A stretch of 64,000 nucleotides of DNA from Nocardia paucivorans NBRC 100373 (GTDB taxonomy: Bacteria; Actinomycetota; Actinomycetes; Mycobacteriales; Mycobacteriaceae). The position numbers and the translations under genes are program-made. The stretch spans positions 248,001 to 312,000 of the forward strand of contig NZ_BAGE01000041.1 of NCBI RefSeq assembly GCF_000308675.1, read 5' to 3'. Shown piece by piece: positions 1-10,426 of this stretch. The notes under the pieces are model-generated. The model had not been told where the DNA came from. It saw only the letters and a list, made by a program, of their open reading frames with translations, and made no database searches. Position 1 is the first letter of the stretch; each line of letters begins with the position of its first letter.

Positions 1-22
1 TACGGATTCACCGATGTGGACG

Positions 23-37
23 GACGGGTTCCCCGTC
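23..37 (-). terminator. Small hairpin after secG
   Basis: GACGGG and CCCGTC form a perfect six-pair stem around a three-base loop, 15 bases beyond the secG stop. No T-run follows on the minus strand, so it is only a weak terminator candidate. Confidence 0.22.
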
Positions 38-51
38 ACGACTGAGCGGCG

Positions 52-285
52 TCAGGAGAACTTGATCTCCAGACCGATACCGAGAATGGCGATCAACCAG
101 ACGATCCCCGTGAACACGGTGATGCGGTTGAGGTTCTTCTCCGCGACGGTCGACCCCGACAGGCTGGACTGCATCCCGCCGCCGAACAGACTGGACAGGC
201 CTCCGCCCTTGGCCCGGTGCAGCAGCACCAGCAGCACCAGCAGCACGCTGGTGATGATCAGGAGGATATCCAGGAACATCCGCAT
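52..285 (-). CDS. secG: Preprotein translocase subunit SecG
   Basis: SecG is the small accessory subunit of the SecYEG channel and aids SecA-driven protein export across the plasma membrane. The 77-residue product has the family layout: a first membrane helix (about residues 3-22), a short cytoplasmic loop rich in Gly and Ser (HRAKGGGLSSLFGGG, typical of SecG), and a second membrane helix (about 55-72). The length is normal. The first ATG is used; a second ATG two codons later is equally possible. It follows the MFS gene by 38 bases and lies at the end of the glycolytic gene series, where secG is also found in mycobacteria. Confidence 0.9.
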   Translation of the reverse strand: MRMFLDILLIITSVLLVLLVLLHRAKGGGLSSLFGGGMQSSLSGSTVAEKNLNRITVFTGIVWLIAILGIGLEIKFS

Positions 286-323
286 GGCCGACAGTGTATG
301 CGGCGGGCACGGCCCGGACCGAA

Positions 324-1928
324 TCAGGTGCGCGGCGCCACCGAGACCAGATGGATGGTGCGTTCGTTCTGCGCGTATTCGGCCACCGCCTGTTCCCGCA
401 ACCGATCCTGCGCGGTCAACCGCACCTGATGCTGGTGCATATGCTCCGACCAGGACCGCACCACGAAGGCCTCCACGTATTTGTCCTCCGCACCGATATC
501 CCGGAACAGCCGCCACTCCATCGCCCCCGTCCGTTGGCGGGAACGCCCCAGATACACCATCGCGTCGAGGAAAGCGGGCACGTTCTCCTCCGGAACCAGG
601 TATTCGTGCAGCACCATCACCGGACCGTCGTCGGGGTCCGGCTCCACCACCAGGTTCGGTTCCGGCCAATACGGCTGCGGGGTCAGGTCGAGAGTGTCCA
701 CATCGTGGCGGATCGGCAGCCAGAGGGTGCTCACCGCACACCCCACCAGCAGTATCGCCGACACCAACAGCGCCGCGACCGTCCCGAACGCCCCGGCGAT
801 CAATCCCCACGCCAAGGAGCCGATGGCCTGGCCCCCCATGAAGACCAGCATGTACACCGCCAGCCCCCGGGCCCGCACCCAGGCGGGCAGCAGCAACTGC
901 ATGGTGGCGTTCAGGGTGGCCAATGCCAACAGCCAGGCCGCGCCCGCGAACACCAACAGCACCAGAACCGCGGCCACCACTTCGATCAGCGCGGCCCCGG
1001 CCGCCGCCACACCGAAGACCACGGCCGCGACCGCCAACATCCGGGTAGGGGTCAGGCGCGCCCGCACCCGGGCCAGCCCCAACGCGCCGAGCACCGCCCC
1101 GACGCCGAGCGCGCCCAGCATGATCCCGTATCCGGACGAACCGAGCCCCAGTTGGTCGTTGGCGACCACCGGCAGCAATGCCCACACCGCGCTCCCGGGA
1201 CCGACGAACAGCATCGACCGCGTCAGTACCCGACGGATCGCCGGCGAGGCGCGGATGAATCGGGTCCCGGCCTGCAGCGCGGCCAGCGGACGCTCACTGG
1301 GCAGGGTGCGTTCCGAGGGCCGGCGCCGCCACAGCAGCAGCGCGACGACGATACCGCCGAACGACAAGGAGTTGAGCGCGAACACCAGGGTTGGACCCGA
1401 CAGCGCCACCAGCACTCCGGCCAGCGCCGGTCCCACGGCACGGCCGATGTTCATACTCATACTGCCGAGTGCGGAGGCCGATGGGATCTGCTCCCGGGGC
1501 ACCAACTCCGGCTGGATGGCCTGCCAGGCCGGGCCGGTGAGCGCCTGTCCGCAGCCCAAGAGGAACAACAGTGTCAACAGCACCGCCGGAGTGGTGTGGC
1601 CGGTGGCGGTGAACAGGGTGAGGGTCACGGCCAGCAGCGCCATGACCGACTGCGCCCCCAACAACAGTCGACGGCGATCGAGCAGATCTGCCAACACACC
1701 GGACGGTATGGACAGCAGCATCACGGGCAATGTCGTCGCGGTCTGCACGAAGGACACCAGCGCCGCGGCATTGGGTTCGTCGACCATGATCCATTGCGCG
1801 CCCACGGTCTGCATCCAGGTCCCCAGATTGGAGACCAGCTGGGCGATCCACAGCGCCCGATAAACCGGCGACCGCAGCGGTGCCCAGGTGGACGGTTTCG
1901 ACGTGGCTCGCGTCATCGGCTCGAGCAT
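324..1928 (-). CDS. MFS exporter with C-terminal ABM-like domain
   Basis: A 534-residue major facilitator superfamily transporter of the EntS-like MFS_3 group, predicted to export small molecules at the plasma membrane. The first 400 or so residues hold about twelve hydrophobic segments, with a family-typical start (LWIAQLVSNLGTWMQTVGAQ) and a basic loop after helix 2 (ADLLDRRRLLLG). From about residue 430 the chain is soluble (VMVLHEYLVPEENVPAFLDA onward) and resembles the antibiotic-biosynthesis-monooxygenase-like tail that often ends this group. The substrate cannot be read from sequence. I chose ATG 1928, which has GGTGG eight bases upstream; ATG 1916 (MTRATSKP) is the alternative. Confidence 0.8.
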   Translation of the reverse strand: MLEPMTRATSKPSTWAPLRSPVYRALWIAQLVSNLGTWMQTVGAQWIMVDEPNAAALVSFVQTATTLPVMLLSIPSGVLADLLDRRRLLLGAQSVMALLAVTLTLFTATGHTTPAVLLTLLFLLGCGQALTGPAWQAIQPELVPREQIPSASALGSMSMNIGRAVGPALAGVLVALSGPTLVFALNSLSFGGIVVALLLWRRRPSERTLPSERPLAALQAGTRFIRASPAIRRVLTRSMLFVGPGSAVWALLPVVANDQLGLGSSGYGIMLGALGVGAVLGALGLARVRARLTPTRMLAVAAVVFGVAAAGAALIEVVAAVLVLLVFAGAAWLLALATLNATMQLLLPAWVRARGLAVYMLVFMGGQAIGSLAWGLIAGAFGTVAALLVSAILLVGCAVSTLWLPIRHDVDTLDLTPQPYWPEPNLVVEPDPDDGPVMVLHEYLVPEENVPAFLDAMVYLGRSRQRTGAMEWRLFRDIGAEDKYVEAFVVRSWSEHMHQHQVRLTAQDRLREQAVAEYAQNERTIHLVSVAPRT

Positions 1929-2049
1929 AGCCGCAGCCACCAGACGCCTTACCGTGAGCTCGGTGCCTGCGCGCGTCACCGCGGCGTTCGGGCCGCACCG
2001 ACCGGTCACGGGCACTTCCCGAATCAGCCGAATCCACGGCCCGGGCACG

Positions 2050-2089
2050 AAAAACATCGAGGCCCACCGGTTTTCACCGATGGGCCTCG
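2050..2089 (-). terminator. Intrinsic terminator after tpiA
   Basis: Nine perfect pairs (CGAGGCCCA at 2058-2066 with TGGGCCTCG at 2081-2089), a few more pairs inside, then five T residues on the minus strand (2054-2050). It lies 15 bases past the tpiA stop and probably ends the gap-pgk-tpiA transcript. Confidence 0.8.
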
Positions 2090-2103
2090 ACGACCGGCCG
2101 GCC

Positions 2104-2889
2104 TCAGGGCAGCGGTCCGCCCGCCGCGATGGCGGACAGAGTGGCGAACTCATCACCCTTGAGCGAGGCACCGCCCACCAGAGCACCGTCGATATCGGGC
2201 TGCTTGATCAGCTCACCGACATTCTTGGCGTTCACCGAACCGCCGTAGAGCACCCGCACCGTGGCGGCGACCTCCGGGGAGGCCAACTTCTGCAGTTCCT
2301 CCCGGATGGCGCCGCACACCTCCTGCGCGTCGGCAGGAGTGGCGACCTTACCGGTGCCGATGGCCCAGACCGGTTCGTAGGCGATGACGACCTTCGAGAT
2401 CTCCTCGGCCGACAGCCCCTTCAGGGAACCGCGCAGCTGTTCGAGGTTGTACTCGACGTGGGTGTGGGCCTCGCGGACATTGAGGCCCTCTCCGATGCAC
2501 ACGATCGGGGTGATCCCGTTCTTCAACGCCTGCTTGGCCTTGGCCAGCACGATGGCGTCGTCCTCGCTGTGGTACTGGCGGCGTTCGGAATGCCCGACCA
2601 CGACGAAGGTGCAGCCCAGTTTGGCCAGCATGGACGCGCTGACCTCACCGGTGTAGGCGCCCGCGTCGTGGACGGACACATCCTGCGCACCGTAGGTGAT
2701 GCGCAGTTTGTCGCCCTCCACCAGAGTCTGCACACTGCGGATGTCCACGAATGGCGGGAGCACCGTCACGTCGACCCGGTCGAAATACTTCTCCGGCAAC
2801 GCGAAGGCGATCTTCTGCACCAGGGCGATGGCCTCGAGGTGGTTGAGGTTCATCTTCCAGTTGCCGGCGATGAGCGGGGTACGGGCCAT
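2104..2889 (-). CDS. tpiA: Triosephosphate isomerase
   Basis: Interconverts dihydroxyacetone phosphate and glyceraldehyde 3-phosphate in glycolysis and gluconeogenesis, in the cytosol. The 261-residue chain has the TIM-barrel hallmarks: substrate lysine in GNWKMN (residues 10-15), catalytic histidine in VVGHSERR, the glutamate loop [12 protein letters not shown], and the phosphate-binding YGGSVN near the end. Its ATG overlaps the pgk stop by one base (TAATG), so translation is probably coupled to pgk. A strong intrinsic terminator follows. Confidence 0.97.
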   Translation of the reverse strand: MARTPLIAGNWKMNLNHLEAIALVQKIAFALPEKYFDRVDVTVLPPFVDIRSVQTLVEGDKLRITYGAQDVSVHDAGAYTGEVSASMLAKLGCTFVVVGHSERRQYHSEDDAIVLAKAKQALKNGITPIVCIGEGLNVREAHTHVEYNLEQLRGSLKGLSAEEISKVVIAYEPVWAIGTGKVATPADAQEVCGAIREELQKLASPEVAATVRVLYGGSVNAKNVGELIKQPDIDGALVGGASLKGDEFATLSAIAAGGPLP

Positions 2890-4115
2890 TACGCGTCCTC
2901 CTCCGCATCGTCGAGCACACTGATCCCCGGCAGCTGCTTGCCCTCCAGGTACTCCAGTGATGCGCCGCCGCCGGTGGAGATATGCGAGAACCCTTTCTCC
3001 GGCAGCCCGAGCGCCCGCACCGCCGCGGCGGAGTCACCACCGCCGACGACGGTGAACGCGCCCTTGTCGGTGGCGGCCGCAATGGCCTCGGCCACGCCCC
3101 GGGTGCCCGCGGCGAACTTCTCGAACTCGAACACGCCCATCGGGCCGTTCCAGAACAGAGTGCGCGCCTCGGTGAGCAGGGCGGTGAACCGTTCCACCGA
3201 TTCCGGACCGATGTCCAGGCCCATCCACCCGTCCGGGATCTCGTGGGCCGAGACGACCTTCGCCTCCGCATCGGCGGAGAAGGAGTCGGCGACGACGATG
3301 TCCCGGGGCAGGTGGATGACATCGGCGTAGCGGTCCAGCAGCTGTTTGCAGGTCTCGATCATCTCCTCCTGCAGTAGCGACGAACCCACCGACAGCCCCT
3401 GGGCGGCGAGGAAGGTGAAGCACATACCACCGCCGATGACCAGGGTGTCCACCTTGGGGGCCAGCGCCTCGATCACGGCCAGTTTGTCCGAGACCTTGGA
3501 TCCGCCGAGCACCACCGCATACGGACGTTCGGTGGTTTCGGTCAACTTGGCCAGCACATCGACCTCGGCCGCCACCAGGGTGCCCGCGTAGTGCGGTAGC
3601 AGCTTGGCCACGTCGTAGACGGAGGCCTGCTTGCGGTGCACCACACCGAAACCATCGGAGACGAACGCACCGTCGTCACCGACCAGTTCCACCAGCGCCG
3701 CGGCCAGTTTCGCCCGTTCGGCATCGTCTTTGCTGGTCTCGCGCGGATCGAAACGAATGTTCTCCAACAGCAGCACATCGCCGTCGGTGAGCCCTTCCGC
3801 GCGGGCCAGCGCGTCCTGGCCCACCACGTCACCGGCGAGCTGGACATTGCGGCCCAGCTCCTCGCTCAGCCGGGCGGCGACCGGGGCCAGCGACAGCGCC
3901 GGATCCAGGGCCCCCTTGGGCCGGCCCAGGTGGGCGGTGACGATCACCTTGGCACCGGCCTCGACCAGCGCGCGCAGGGTCGGGACCGAGGCGATGATGC
4001 GACCGGGATCGGTGATCACACCGTTGTCGAGGGGGACGTTGAGATCGGAGCGCACCAGTACGCCCCGACCCTCGACACCCTCGGCCAGCAGGTCTGTGAG
4101 TGTTTTGACGGTCAC
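2889..4115 (-). CDS. pgk: Phosphoglycerate kinase
   Basis: Transfers phosphate from 1,3-bisphosphoglycerate to ADP, the first ATP-yielding step of lower glycolysis. The 408 residues show the N-terminal substrate site ([11 protein letters not shown], then TAHLGRPKG), the hinge region ([15 protein letters not shown]) and the C-terminal nucleotide site (WNGPMGVFE and VGGGDSAAA). GTG start. It begins 12 bases after the gap stop and shares one base with tpiA, giving the usual gap-pgk-tpiA operon. Confidence 0.97.
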   Translation of the reverse strand: MTVKTLTDLLAEGVEGRGVLVRSDLNVPLDNGVITDPGRIIASVPTLRALVEAGAKVIVTAHLGRPKGALDPALSLAPVAARLSEELGRNVQLAGDVVGQDALARAEGLTDGDVLLLENIRFDPRETSKDDAERAKLAAALVELVGDDGAFVSDGFGVVHRKQASVYDVAKLLPHYAGTLVAAEVDVLAKLTETTERPYAVVLGGSKVSDKLAVIEALAPKVDTLVIGGGMCFTFLAAQGLSVGSSLLQEEMIETCKQLLDRYADVIHLPRDIVVADSFSADAEAKVVSAHEIPDGWMGLDIGPESVERFTALLTEARTLFWNGPMGVFEFEKFAAGTRGVAEAIAAATDKGAFTVVGGGDSAAAVRALGLPEKGFSHISTGGGASLEYLEGKQLPGISVLDDAEEDA

Positions 4116-4127
4116 TGCGAGCGATTC

Positions 4128-5213
<1,086 letters not shown>

Positions 5214-5344
5214 CTACCGACATGCGCCCGCCCACGAAGAACCACGACACGCGCGCGTTCCCCTCACACCGTCCCTCACAAGCCCCGACCACCCCCGGAA
5301 AAACCGGGCCGGCCCACCCGATCCACGGCTCCGGTCCAACCTCG

Positions 5345-5525
5345 TCCCCCTATCGGCTCGAACCGATCCCCCACCCGAACCGCCCCCGGCTCGAGCCGAC
5401 CCTCGCCCGAATCGTTCCCCGAGCCGAACCGTCCTCAGGCCCAAAGCAACCTTCAGCCCGAACCGATCCCCGGCCGGAGCCGCCCCCCCGGCCCGAACCC
5501 ATCCTCGACCCGAACCACCCCCAAG
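5345..5525. repeat. Degenerate GAACC/CCCGAACCG repeat block
   Basis: CCCGAACCG or one-base variants recur at irregular spacing of roughly 15-35 bases (near 5376, 5407, 5424, 5458, 5495 and 5510), mixed with GGCTCGA and GATCCCC fragments. A related doublet, CCGAGACCAA, follows at about 5539-5567. The units are too diverged for a clean minisatellite. Confidence 0.5.
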
Positions 5526-5604
5526 CCCGACCGAGCTCCCGAGACCAAACCGATACTTCCGAGACCAAGCCACCCCATGCAGCCGAGTCTCACGAGGTCC
5601 CGAA

Positions 5605-5700
5605 GGGTTGCGGCCCGTCTCACGTTTGCGCGCCCGAAGCACATGCACCGAAGGCGCGAGTCTCGAGCGTGCAAACGCGAAACCTCCAGGGCCGCAACCC
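5605..5700. repeat. Long nested inverted repeat downstream of whiA
   Basis: GGGTTGCGGCCC (5605-5616) and GGGCCGCAACCC (5689-5700) are perfect complements. Nested inside, 5623-5633 and 5667-5677 pair with one mismatch. It starts 34 bases past the whiA stop and could end the rapZ-yvcK-whiA transcript, although the outer loop is long and no T-run follows. Confidence 0.5.
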
Positions 5701-5733
5701 CGCGCCGCCGAAAGCGGTGCGATCGGGCACAGC

Positions 5734-6717
5734 TCACGCTTCGTCGAGTAGTTCTGCGGTGACCGCCGATTCGGTGTCCGGGACGCCCAGTTCCTTGGCG
5801 CGCCGGTCGGCCATCGACAGCAGCCGTCGGATACGACCGGCCACTGCATCCTTCGTCATCGGCGGATCGGCGAGTTGGCCGAGTTCCTCCAGTGAGGCCT
5901 GCCGATGCTGTACCCGCAGCCGGCCCGCCGCGGCGAGATGGTCGGGGACATCGTCGCCGAGGAGTTCCAGTGCCCGTTCCACCCGGGCGGCCGCCGCCAC
6001 CGCCGCTCGCGCCGAGCGACGCAGATTGGCGTCGTCGAAATTGGCCAACCGATTGGCGGTGGCCCGCACCTCACGCCGCATCCGGCGCTCTTCCCAGGTG
6101 AGTCGGGTGTCCTGGGCACCCATGCGGGTGAGCAACGCGCCGATGGCCTCGCCGTCGCGCACCACCACTCGGTCGGTGCCGCGCACCTCGCGCGCCTTGG
6201 CGGAGATGCCCAGCCGCCGTGCGGCTCCCACCAGCGCCAGCGCCGCCTCCGGACCGGGGCAGCTGACCTCGAGCGCGGACGAGCGCCCCGGTTCGGTGAG
6301 CGAACCGTGCGCCAGGAAGGCTCCGCGCCAGGCGGCCTCGGCGTCACCGATGCTGCCGCCGACCACCTGCGCCGGCAAACCTCGCACCGGACGTCCGCGA
6401 ACATCCAGCAGACCGGTTTGGCGGGCCAGTGCCTCGCCTTCCTTGGCGACCCGGACCACGTACCGCGATGTCTTGCGCAGCCCACCGGCGCCGAGCACGT
6501 GCACATCGGATCCGTAACCGTAGAGTTCGAAGATCTCCCGTCGTAGTCGGCGGGCGATGGAACCCATGTCCACCTCGGCTTCGACGATCACCCGGCCGCC
6601 GACGATATGCAGACCACCGGCGAACCGCAGCAGGGCGGACAATTCCGCCTTGCGCGAACTCACCTGCGTTACGGCGAGCCGGCTCAGCTCGTCTTTCACT
6701 TCGGCTGTCATCGCCAC
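5734..6717 (-). CDS. whiA: DNA-binding protein WhiA
   Basis: WhiA is a conserved Gram-positive regulator, required for sporulation septation in Streptomyces and linked to cell division elsewhere. The 327 residues comprise an N-terminal LAGLIDADG-like domain (about 1-210) without endonuclease catalysis and a C-terminal helix-turn-helix ([20 protein letters not shown], about 270-289). GTG 6717 gives the N-terminus [11 protein letters not shown], as in mycobacterial WhiA. ATG 6711 makes a four-base ATGA overlap with the yvcK stop and is the alternative. Last gene of rapZ-yvcK-whiA. Confidence 0.95.
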   Translation of the reverse strand: MAMTAEVKDELSRLAVTQVSSRKAELSALLRFAGGLHIVGGRVIVEAEVDMGSIARRLRREIFELYGYGSDVHVLGAGGLRKTSRYVVRVAKEGEALARQTGLLDVRGRPVRGLPAQVVGGSIGDAEAAWRGAFLAHGSLTEPGRSSALEVSCPGPEAALALVGAARRLGISAKAREVRGTDRVVVRDGEAIGALLTRMGAQDTRLTWEERRMRREVRATANRLANFDDANLRRSARAAVAAAARVERALELLGDDVPDHLAAAGRLRVQHRQASLEELGQLADPPMTKDAVAGRIRRLLSMADRRAKELGVPDTESAVTAELLDEA

Positions 6718-7754
6718 GAGACGCGCTCCTTTCCACCCAACCCGGACCGCACATCCTGACCCATGTGCCGCCCCTCCACGCGAAGTCCTGATTTCTGCGG
6801 CCGAGGTTCCCGGATCAGCCGATCCAGTGCGGCGGCAAGCTTTCCGGGGTGATGTCGGTCGGTTCCCGCGTCGGCGACATCGGAAAAGACTACCCGGGCC
6901 CGTAGTTGTTCGGCAGCCCGCGCCACATGTTCGCGTTCCCGGCCGGCGGGTACGCTACCGGAATCGACCAGTACATCGTCGACCGCGAAATCCGGTGCGT
7001 GCTGGGACAATACATGTAGGTGCCGTTCGGCGGAGAATCCGGCCGTCTCTCCCGGCTCGGCGGCGAGATTGAGCACCAATATCTTTCGGGCCCGGGTGTA
7101 GGTCAACGCTTCGCGCAATTCCGGCACCAGCACGTGCGGAATCACACTGGTGAACCAGGATCCCGGTCCGAGTACCACCACATCGGCGTGTTCCACGGCG
7201 TGGGTGGCCTCCGGGGACGCGGGCGGATCCGAGGGGATCAACCGCACCCGCCGCACCTTGCCCGGGGTGGTGGCGACCGCGACCTGTCCACGAATGCACC
7301 TGCTCACCCGCGGATCCGCTTCCAGTCCGGAGACATCGGCCTCGATATCCAACGGGATGGGCGACATGGGCAGGACCCGTCCGGTTGCTCCCAGCATGGC
7401 CCCGACCTGCTCCAGGGCGGCCACCGGATCGCCGAGTACCTCGGTGAGTCCGGCCAGGATCAGGTTGCCGACCGAGTGCCCGGCCAGGGCTCCGGTCCCG
7501 CCGAATCGGTGCTGCACCGTTCGTGTCCACACGCCGTCGGCGTCGGCGGCCAGGGCGGCCAGGGCCATGCGCAGGTCGCCCGGTGGCGGCACCCCGAGTT
7601 CGGCGCGTAGTCGTCCGGAGGAGCCTCCGTCGTCGGCGACGGTCACCACCGCGCAGATCTTGCGGGTCAACCGCCGGACGGCGGTAAGTGTCGCGTACAG
7701 GCCGTGGCCACCACCGAGCGCGACCACGGCGGGATTGGCCTCCCAGCCCGTCAT
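6708..7754 (-). CDS. yvcK: YvcK/CofD-like UDP-GlcNAc-binding gluconeogenesis factor
   Basis: A member of the CofD-like YvcK (CuvA) family, which binds UDP-N-acetylglucosamine and connects central carbon flux with cell-wall synthesis. The 348-residue chain opens with the glycine-rich loop [13 protein letters not shown] and has the family motifs [13 protein letters not shown] and [11 protein letters not shown]. The ATG overlaps the rapZ stop (ATGA) and the gene overlaps whiA, so all three are probably co-translated. The C-terminal 25 or so residues are basic and probably flexible. Confidence 0.93.
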   Translation of the reverse strand: MTGWEANPAVVALGGGHGLYATLTAVRRLTRKICAVVTVADDGGSSGRLRAELGVPPPGDLRMALAALAADADGVWTRTVQHRFGGTGALAGHSVGNLILAGLTEVLGDPVAALEQVGAMLGATGRVLPMSPIPLDIEADVSGLEADPRVSRCIRGQVAVATTPGKVRRVRLIPSDPPASPEATHAVEHADVVVLGPGSWFTSVIPHVLVPELREALTYTRARKILVLNLAAEPGETAGFSAERHLHVLSQHAPDFAVDDVLVDSGSVPAGREREHVARAAEQLRARVVFSDVADAGTDRHHPGKLAAALDRLIREPRPQKSGLRVEGRHMGQDVRSGLGGKERVSWR

Positions 7755-8710
7755 TCGCCGCGCCCCAGATCCCGGTGTACCACCCGCACCACGTCAACGG
7801 GACTTTCGTCGTCGGCGTCGATTCCGGCGCCGATCAGTTCACCGAGTGCCTCGGCGATCGCCACACTGCGGTGCCTACCACCGGTGCAGCCCACTGCGAC
7901 CGTCATGTATCGCTTCCCCTCTTGGCGGTAGCCTTTCGTGGCCAGGTCGATCAGGTGTCGACAGGTGTGCAGAAAATCCTCGGCACCCGGTCGGGACAGC
8001 ACGTATTCACTGACTTCCGTTTCCTGGCCGGTGTGCTGCCGCAGTTCTGGTACCCAGTGCGGGTTGGGCAGGAAACGTACGTCCAGCACCATGTCGGCAT
8101 CCAGCGGGACACCGTACTTGAATCCGAACGATTGCACGGTCAGTTGCAGCGCCGCGGGCGCGCCGCCCCCGTAGATCTCCTCCAACTTGCGGTGCAGTTG
8201 GTGGATGGACAGCTCGGTGGTGTCGATGACGAAATCGGCGGCGGCCTTCACCGCGGCCAACCGCACCCGTTCGGCGGCGATTCCTTCCGAGAGAGTGCCG
8301 TCGGCGCTCTCGCCCTGGAGCGGATGACGGCGACGGGCGAAACCGAACCGGCGGATCAGCACATCGTCGGAGGCCTCCAAGAACAGCACTCGGGTCGGTA
8401 TCCCGCGGGTGCGCAGTTGCTCGGTGACCGCGGACAGGTCACCGGTGAAGAACCGACTGCGCACGTCCATGACGATGGCCAGCCGTCGGATCGGCGGGTC
8501 CGCGGTGGCGCCGAGTTCGACCATCCGACCGATCAGTTCGGGGGGTAGGTTGTCGGTGACATACCAGCCCAGGTCCTCCAGGACGCGGGCGGCGGTGCCG
8601 CGTCCTGCCCCGGACAGGCCGGTTACCATCACCACCTCGACAGGCGGGTCGGATCGTCGTGCCGCCGTACCCGCGGTTACCGCACTGTTGTTCGATTCCA
8701 CGCGTGTCAT
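7751..8710 (-). CDS. rapZ: RapZ-type nucleotide-binding adapter protein
   Basis: In enterobacteria RapZ guides RNase E to small RNAs controlling glucosamine-6-phosphate synthase. The actinobacterial role is less clear. The 319 residues show a P-loop variant GLSGAGRGTAA, with Arg where Lys is usual, as I recall for actinobacterial RapZ, followed by LGWYVTDNLPPEL. The C-terminal domain contains GCTGGRHRSVA. ATG 8710 was chosen because the conserved domain begins about 30 residues later; the open frame further upstream has no family features. Overlaps yvcK by four bases. Confidence 0.92.
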   Translation of the reverse strand: MTRVESNNSAVTAGTAARRSDPPVEVVMVTGLSGAGRGTAARVLEDLGWYVTDNLPPELIGRMVELGATADPPIRRLAIVMDVRSRFFTGDLSAVTEQLRTRGIPTRVLFLEASDDVLIRRFGFARRRHPLQGESADGTLSEGIAAERVRLAAVKAAADFVIDTTELSIHQLHRKLEEIYGGGAPAALQLTVQSFGFKYGVPLDADMVLDVRFLPNPHWVPELRQHTGQETEVSEYVLSRPGAEDFLHTCRHLIDLATKGYRQEGKRYMTVAVGCTGGRHRSVAIAEALGELIGAGIDADDESPVDVVRVVHRDLGRGE

Positions 8711-8974
8711 GTACCACCGGATCTGTGTCTGGAGTGCCTTCCGATCTCCCACACCGGCGCAGTGCTCTCCGGGCGGGCACAACATATCTGCTCGGGCCGC
8801 GGTACCGGACACCGACGACCTGTCGCGCAAAGTCCCTGACGGTGCTCGAGCGGGCCTTTCGAATGTAGACCCTAATGGACGCGTCGGGGCACGGACCGTC
8901 GACAACCCGCATACATCCGCGGCCGAGCAGATCCCTTCGACACCGAACCGTCCGGCCCGTCGGCATCCCGCCCG

Positions 8975-9703
8975 TTACCCGGCCACCCCCTCGGCCCGGA
9001 ATCGGCAACCGGCAGCCAGGTCGAGCACCAGACGGGAGAATTCGTCCGGACGGATCAGCGGCAGATAGTGTCCCGCGCCGGGTACGAGGAGCAACCGTCC
9101 CGCCGAACAGGCCGCCAGGAAACGGCGTTCCTGAATCCGGAAGTGGTCACGTTCTCCGTTGACCAGCCAGACCGGGCCGGCGTATCCGCCGAGGTGAGCG
9201 AGAACATCGAAGTCGCCGAACGCCGCCACCACATCGGGAATCACCTCGGTGGCGATCCCGCCCCGCTCTATTTCCGCGGCCACTCGGCGCGGCAGCATGC
9301 GGTCGAGAATTCGGGCGCTGATACGTTCGCCACCGTCGCGTCGCCGCGCGAGCAGCCGATGCGCGATCGTGAACGGCACGGCAAGCCCCCGTCCGGGAAC
9401 ACAGGTCGACCCGGCGACGATCAGCCCTGAGACCTTCTCGCCATGGCGGGCGGCCGTGGCGATACCCACATAGCCACCGAGCGAGTGCCCTACGACGAGG
9501 GCGTGACCGCCCAGGTCGTCGATGGCCCGCCGCACCGTGTCGACCGCGCTTTCGAGGTCGAAGCGTTCACCGCGGCGCGCGCCGTGGCCGGGAAGGTCGA
9601 CGGCGCATACCGGATGCCGAGCACCGACCCGGTCGAGAACATCGATCCAACATCCACCCCCGAGACGAATGCCGTGTACGAAAACCACCGGTATCTCCAC
9701 CAC
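8975..9703 (-). CDS. Alpha/beta-hydrolase
   Basis: A 242-residue alpha/beta-hydrolase fold protein. The nucleophile elbow is GHSLGG, the oxyanion region FVHGIRLGGGCW, the acid is probably the Asp in NGERDHF, and the base the His in GAGHYLP, so the triad looks intact. The substrate is unknown. GTG 9703 or GTG 9700 follows a GGAGG site. It diverges from a TetR gene, with a palindromic operator 16 bases upstream of its start, so it is very likely repressed by that TetR. The pair sits between uvrC and rapZ, which are usually close neighbours. Confidence 0.8.
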   Translation of the reverse strand: MVEIPVVFVHGIRLGGGCWIDVLDRVGARHPVCAVDLPGHGARRGERFDLESAVDTVRRAIDDLGGHALVVGHSLGGYVGIATAARHGEKVSGLIVAGSTCVPGRGLAVPFTIAHRLLARRRDGGERISARILDRMLPRRVAAEIERGGIATEVIPDVVAAFGDFDVLAHLGGYAGPVWLVNGERDHFRIQERRFLAACSAGRLLLVPGAGHYLPLIRPDEFSRLVLDLAAGCRFRAEGVAG

Positions 9704-9718
9704 TCACCCTCCAAAATG

Positions 9719-9736
9719 CAACGCAACGTTGCGTTG
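9719..9736. promoter_or_regulatory. TetR operator 1
   Basis: A perfect 18-base palindrome made of CAACGCAAC and its complement, just upstream of the hydrolase ribosome site. The same 18 bases form the core of operator 2. The two centres are 39 bases apart. Confidence 0.75.
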
Positions 9737-9753
9737 ACCATAGGTCGATATGA

Positions 9754-9779
9754 AATACAACGCAACGTTGCGTTGTATT
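9754..9779. promoter_or_regulatory. TetR operator 2
   Basis: A perfect 26-base palindrome with half-site AATACAACGCAAC. It ends eight bases before the tetR GTG, so bound repressor should also block tetR expression. Confidence 0.78.
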
Positions 9780-9787
9780 CTGTGGGT

Positions 9788-10369
9788 GTGAAGATCCCCG
9801 ACCGCCCAGCCGGCGCCCGCCCCCGACGAGCCGAGGCGATTTTCACCGCGGCCATCGACCTGCTGACCACGCACGGCTACGACGGAATGACCATCGAAGC
9901 GGTCGCCCACCGCGCCGGAGTCAACAAGACCACCATCTACCGGTGGTGGCCGTCGAAGGACGCCCTGTTGGCCGATGCACTGGCCGAGTCCCGGGTACTG
10001 TCGTTCGCCGTTCCGGACACCGGGAGTCTGCGGGGCGATCTCCTCGCACTGGCCCAGGGCATCACGGGACTGCTCACCGATCCGGACACCGCCGTAATCG
10101 CCACCGCCGCGCTGGCGGCGGCCCCGACACACCCGCAGATCGCGGCCATCACCCGTGCGTTCTTCGCCGACCGCATGAACCGCGAACAACAGATATTCGA
10201 CCGAGCCCTGGCCCGCGGGGAACTGCGACCCGAGGCCGTTCCCACGGCCGTCATGGACCTGCTCGCCGGTGCGATCTGGTTTCGACTACACCTGCGCAAC
10301 GAACCCGTCGATCCCGAATACCTGAACCACCTGGTCGATCTCGTACTGTCCGGCATCACCGACACCTGA
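9788..10369 (+). CDS. TetR-family transcriptional regulator
   Basis: A 193-residue TetR repressor. The N-terminal helix-turn-helix is clear (MTIEAVAHRAGVNKTTIYRW, about residues 36-55, followed by WPSKDALLADAL). The remainder is the all-helical ligand and dimerisation domain. GTG 9788 is preferred; GTG 9782 is in frame. Neither has a Shine-Dalgarno site, since the preceding sequence is the operator, so the mRNA may be leaderless. The gene diverges from the hydrolase and probably controls both itself and the hydrolase. The inducer is unknown. Confidence 0.88.
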   Translation: MKIPDRPAGARPRRAEAIFTAAIDLLTTHGYDGMTIEAVAHRAGVNKTTIYRWWPSKDALLADALAESRVLSFAVPDTGSLRGDLLALAQGITGLLTDPDTAVIATAALAAAPTHPQIAAITRAFFADRMNREQQIFDRALARGELRPEAVPTAVMDLLAGAIWFRLHLRNEPVDPEYLNHLVDLVLSGITDT

Positions 10370-10426
10370 CCATCAGAAAGGCTCCGCAGACCGACCATCT
10401 CGACCTACACACGGCGCCGGTCGACA

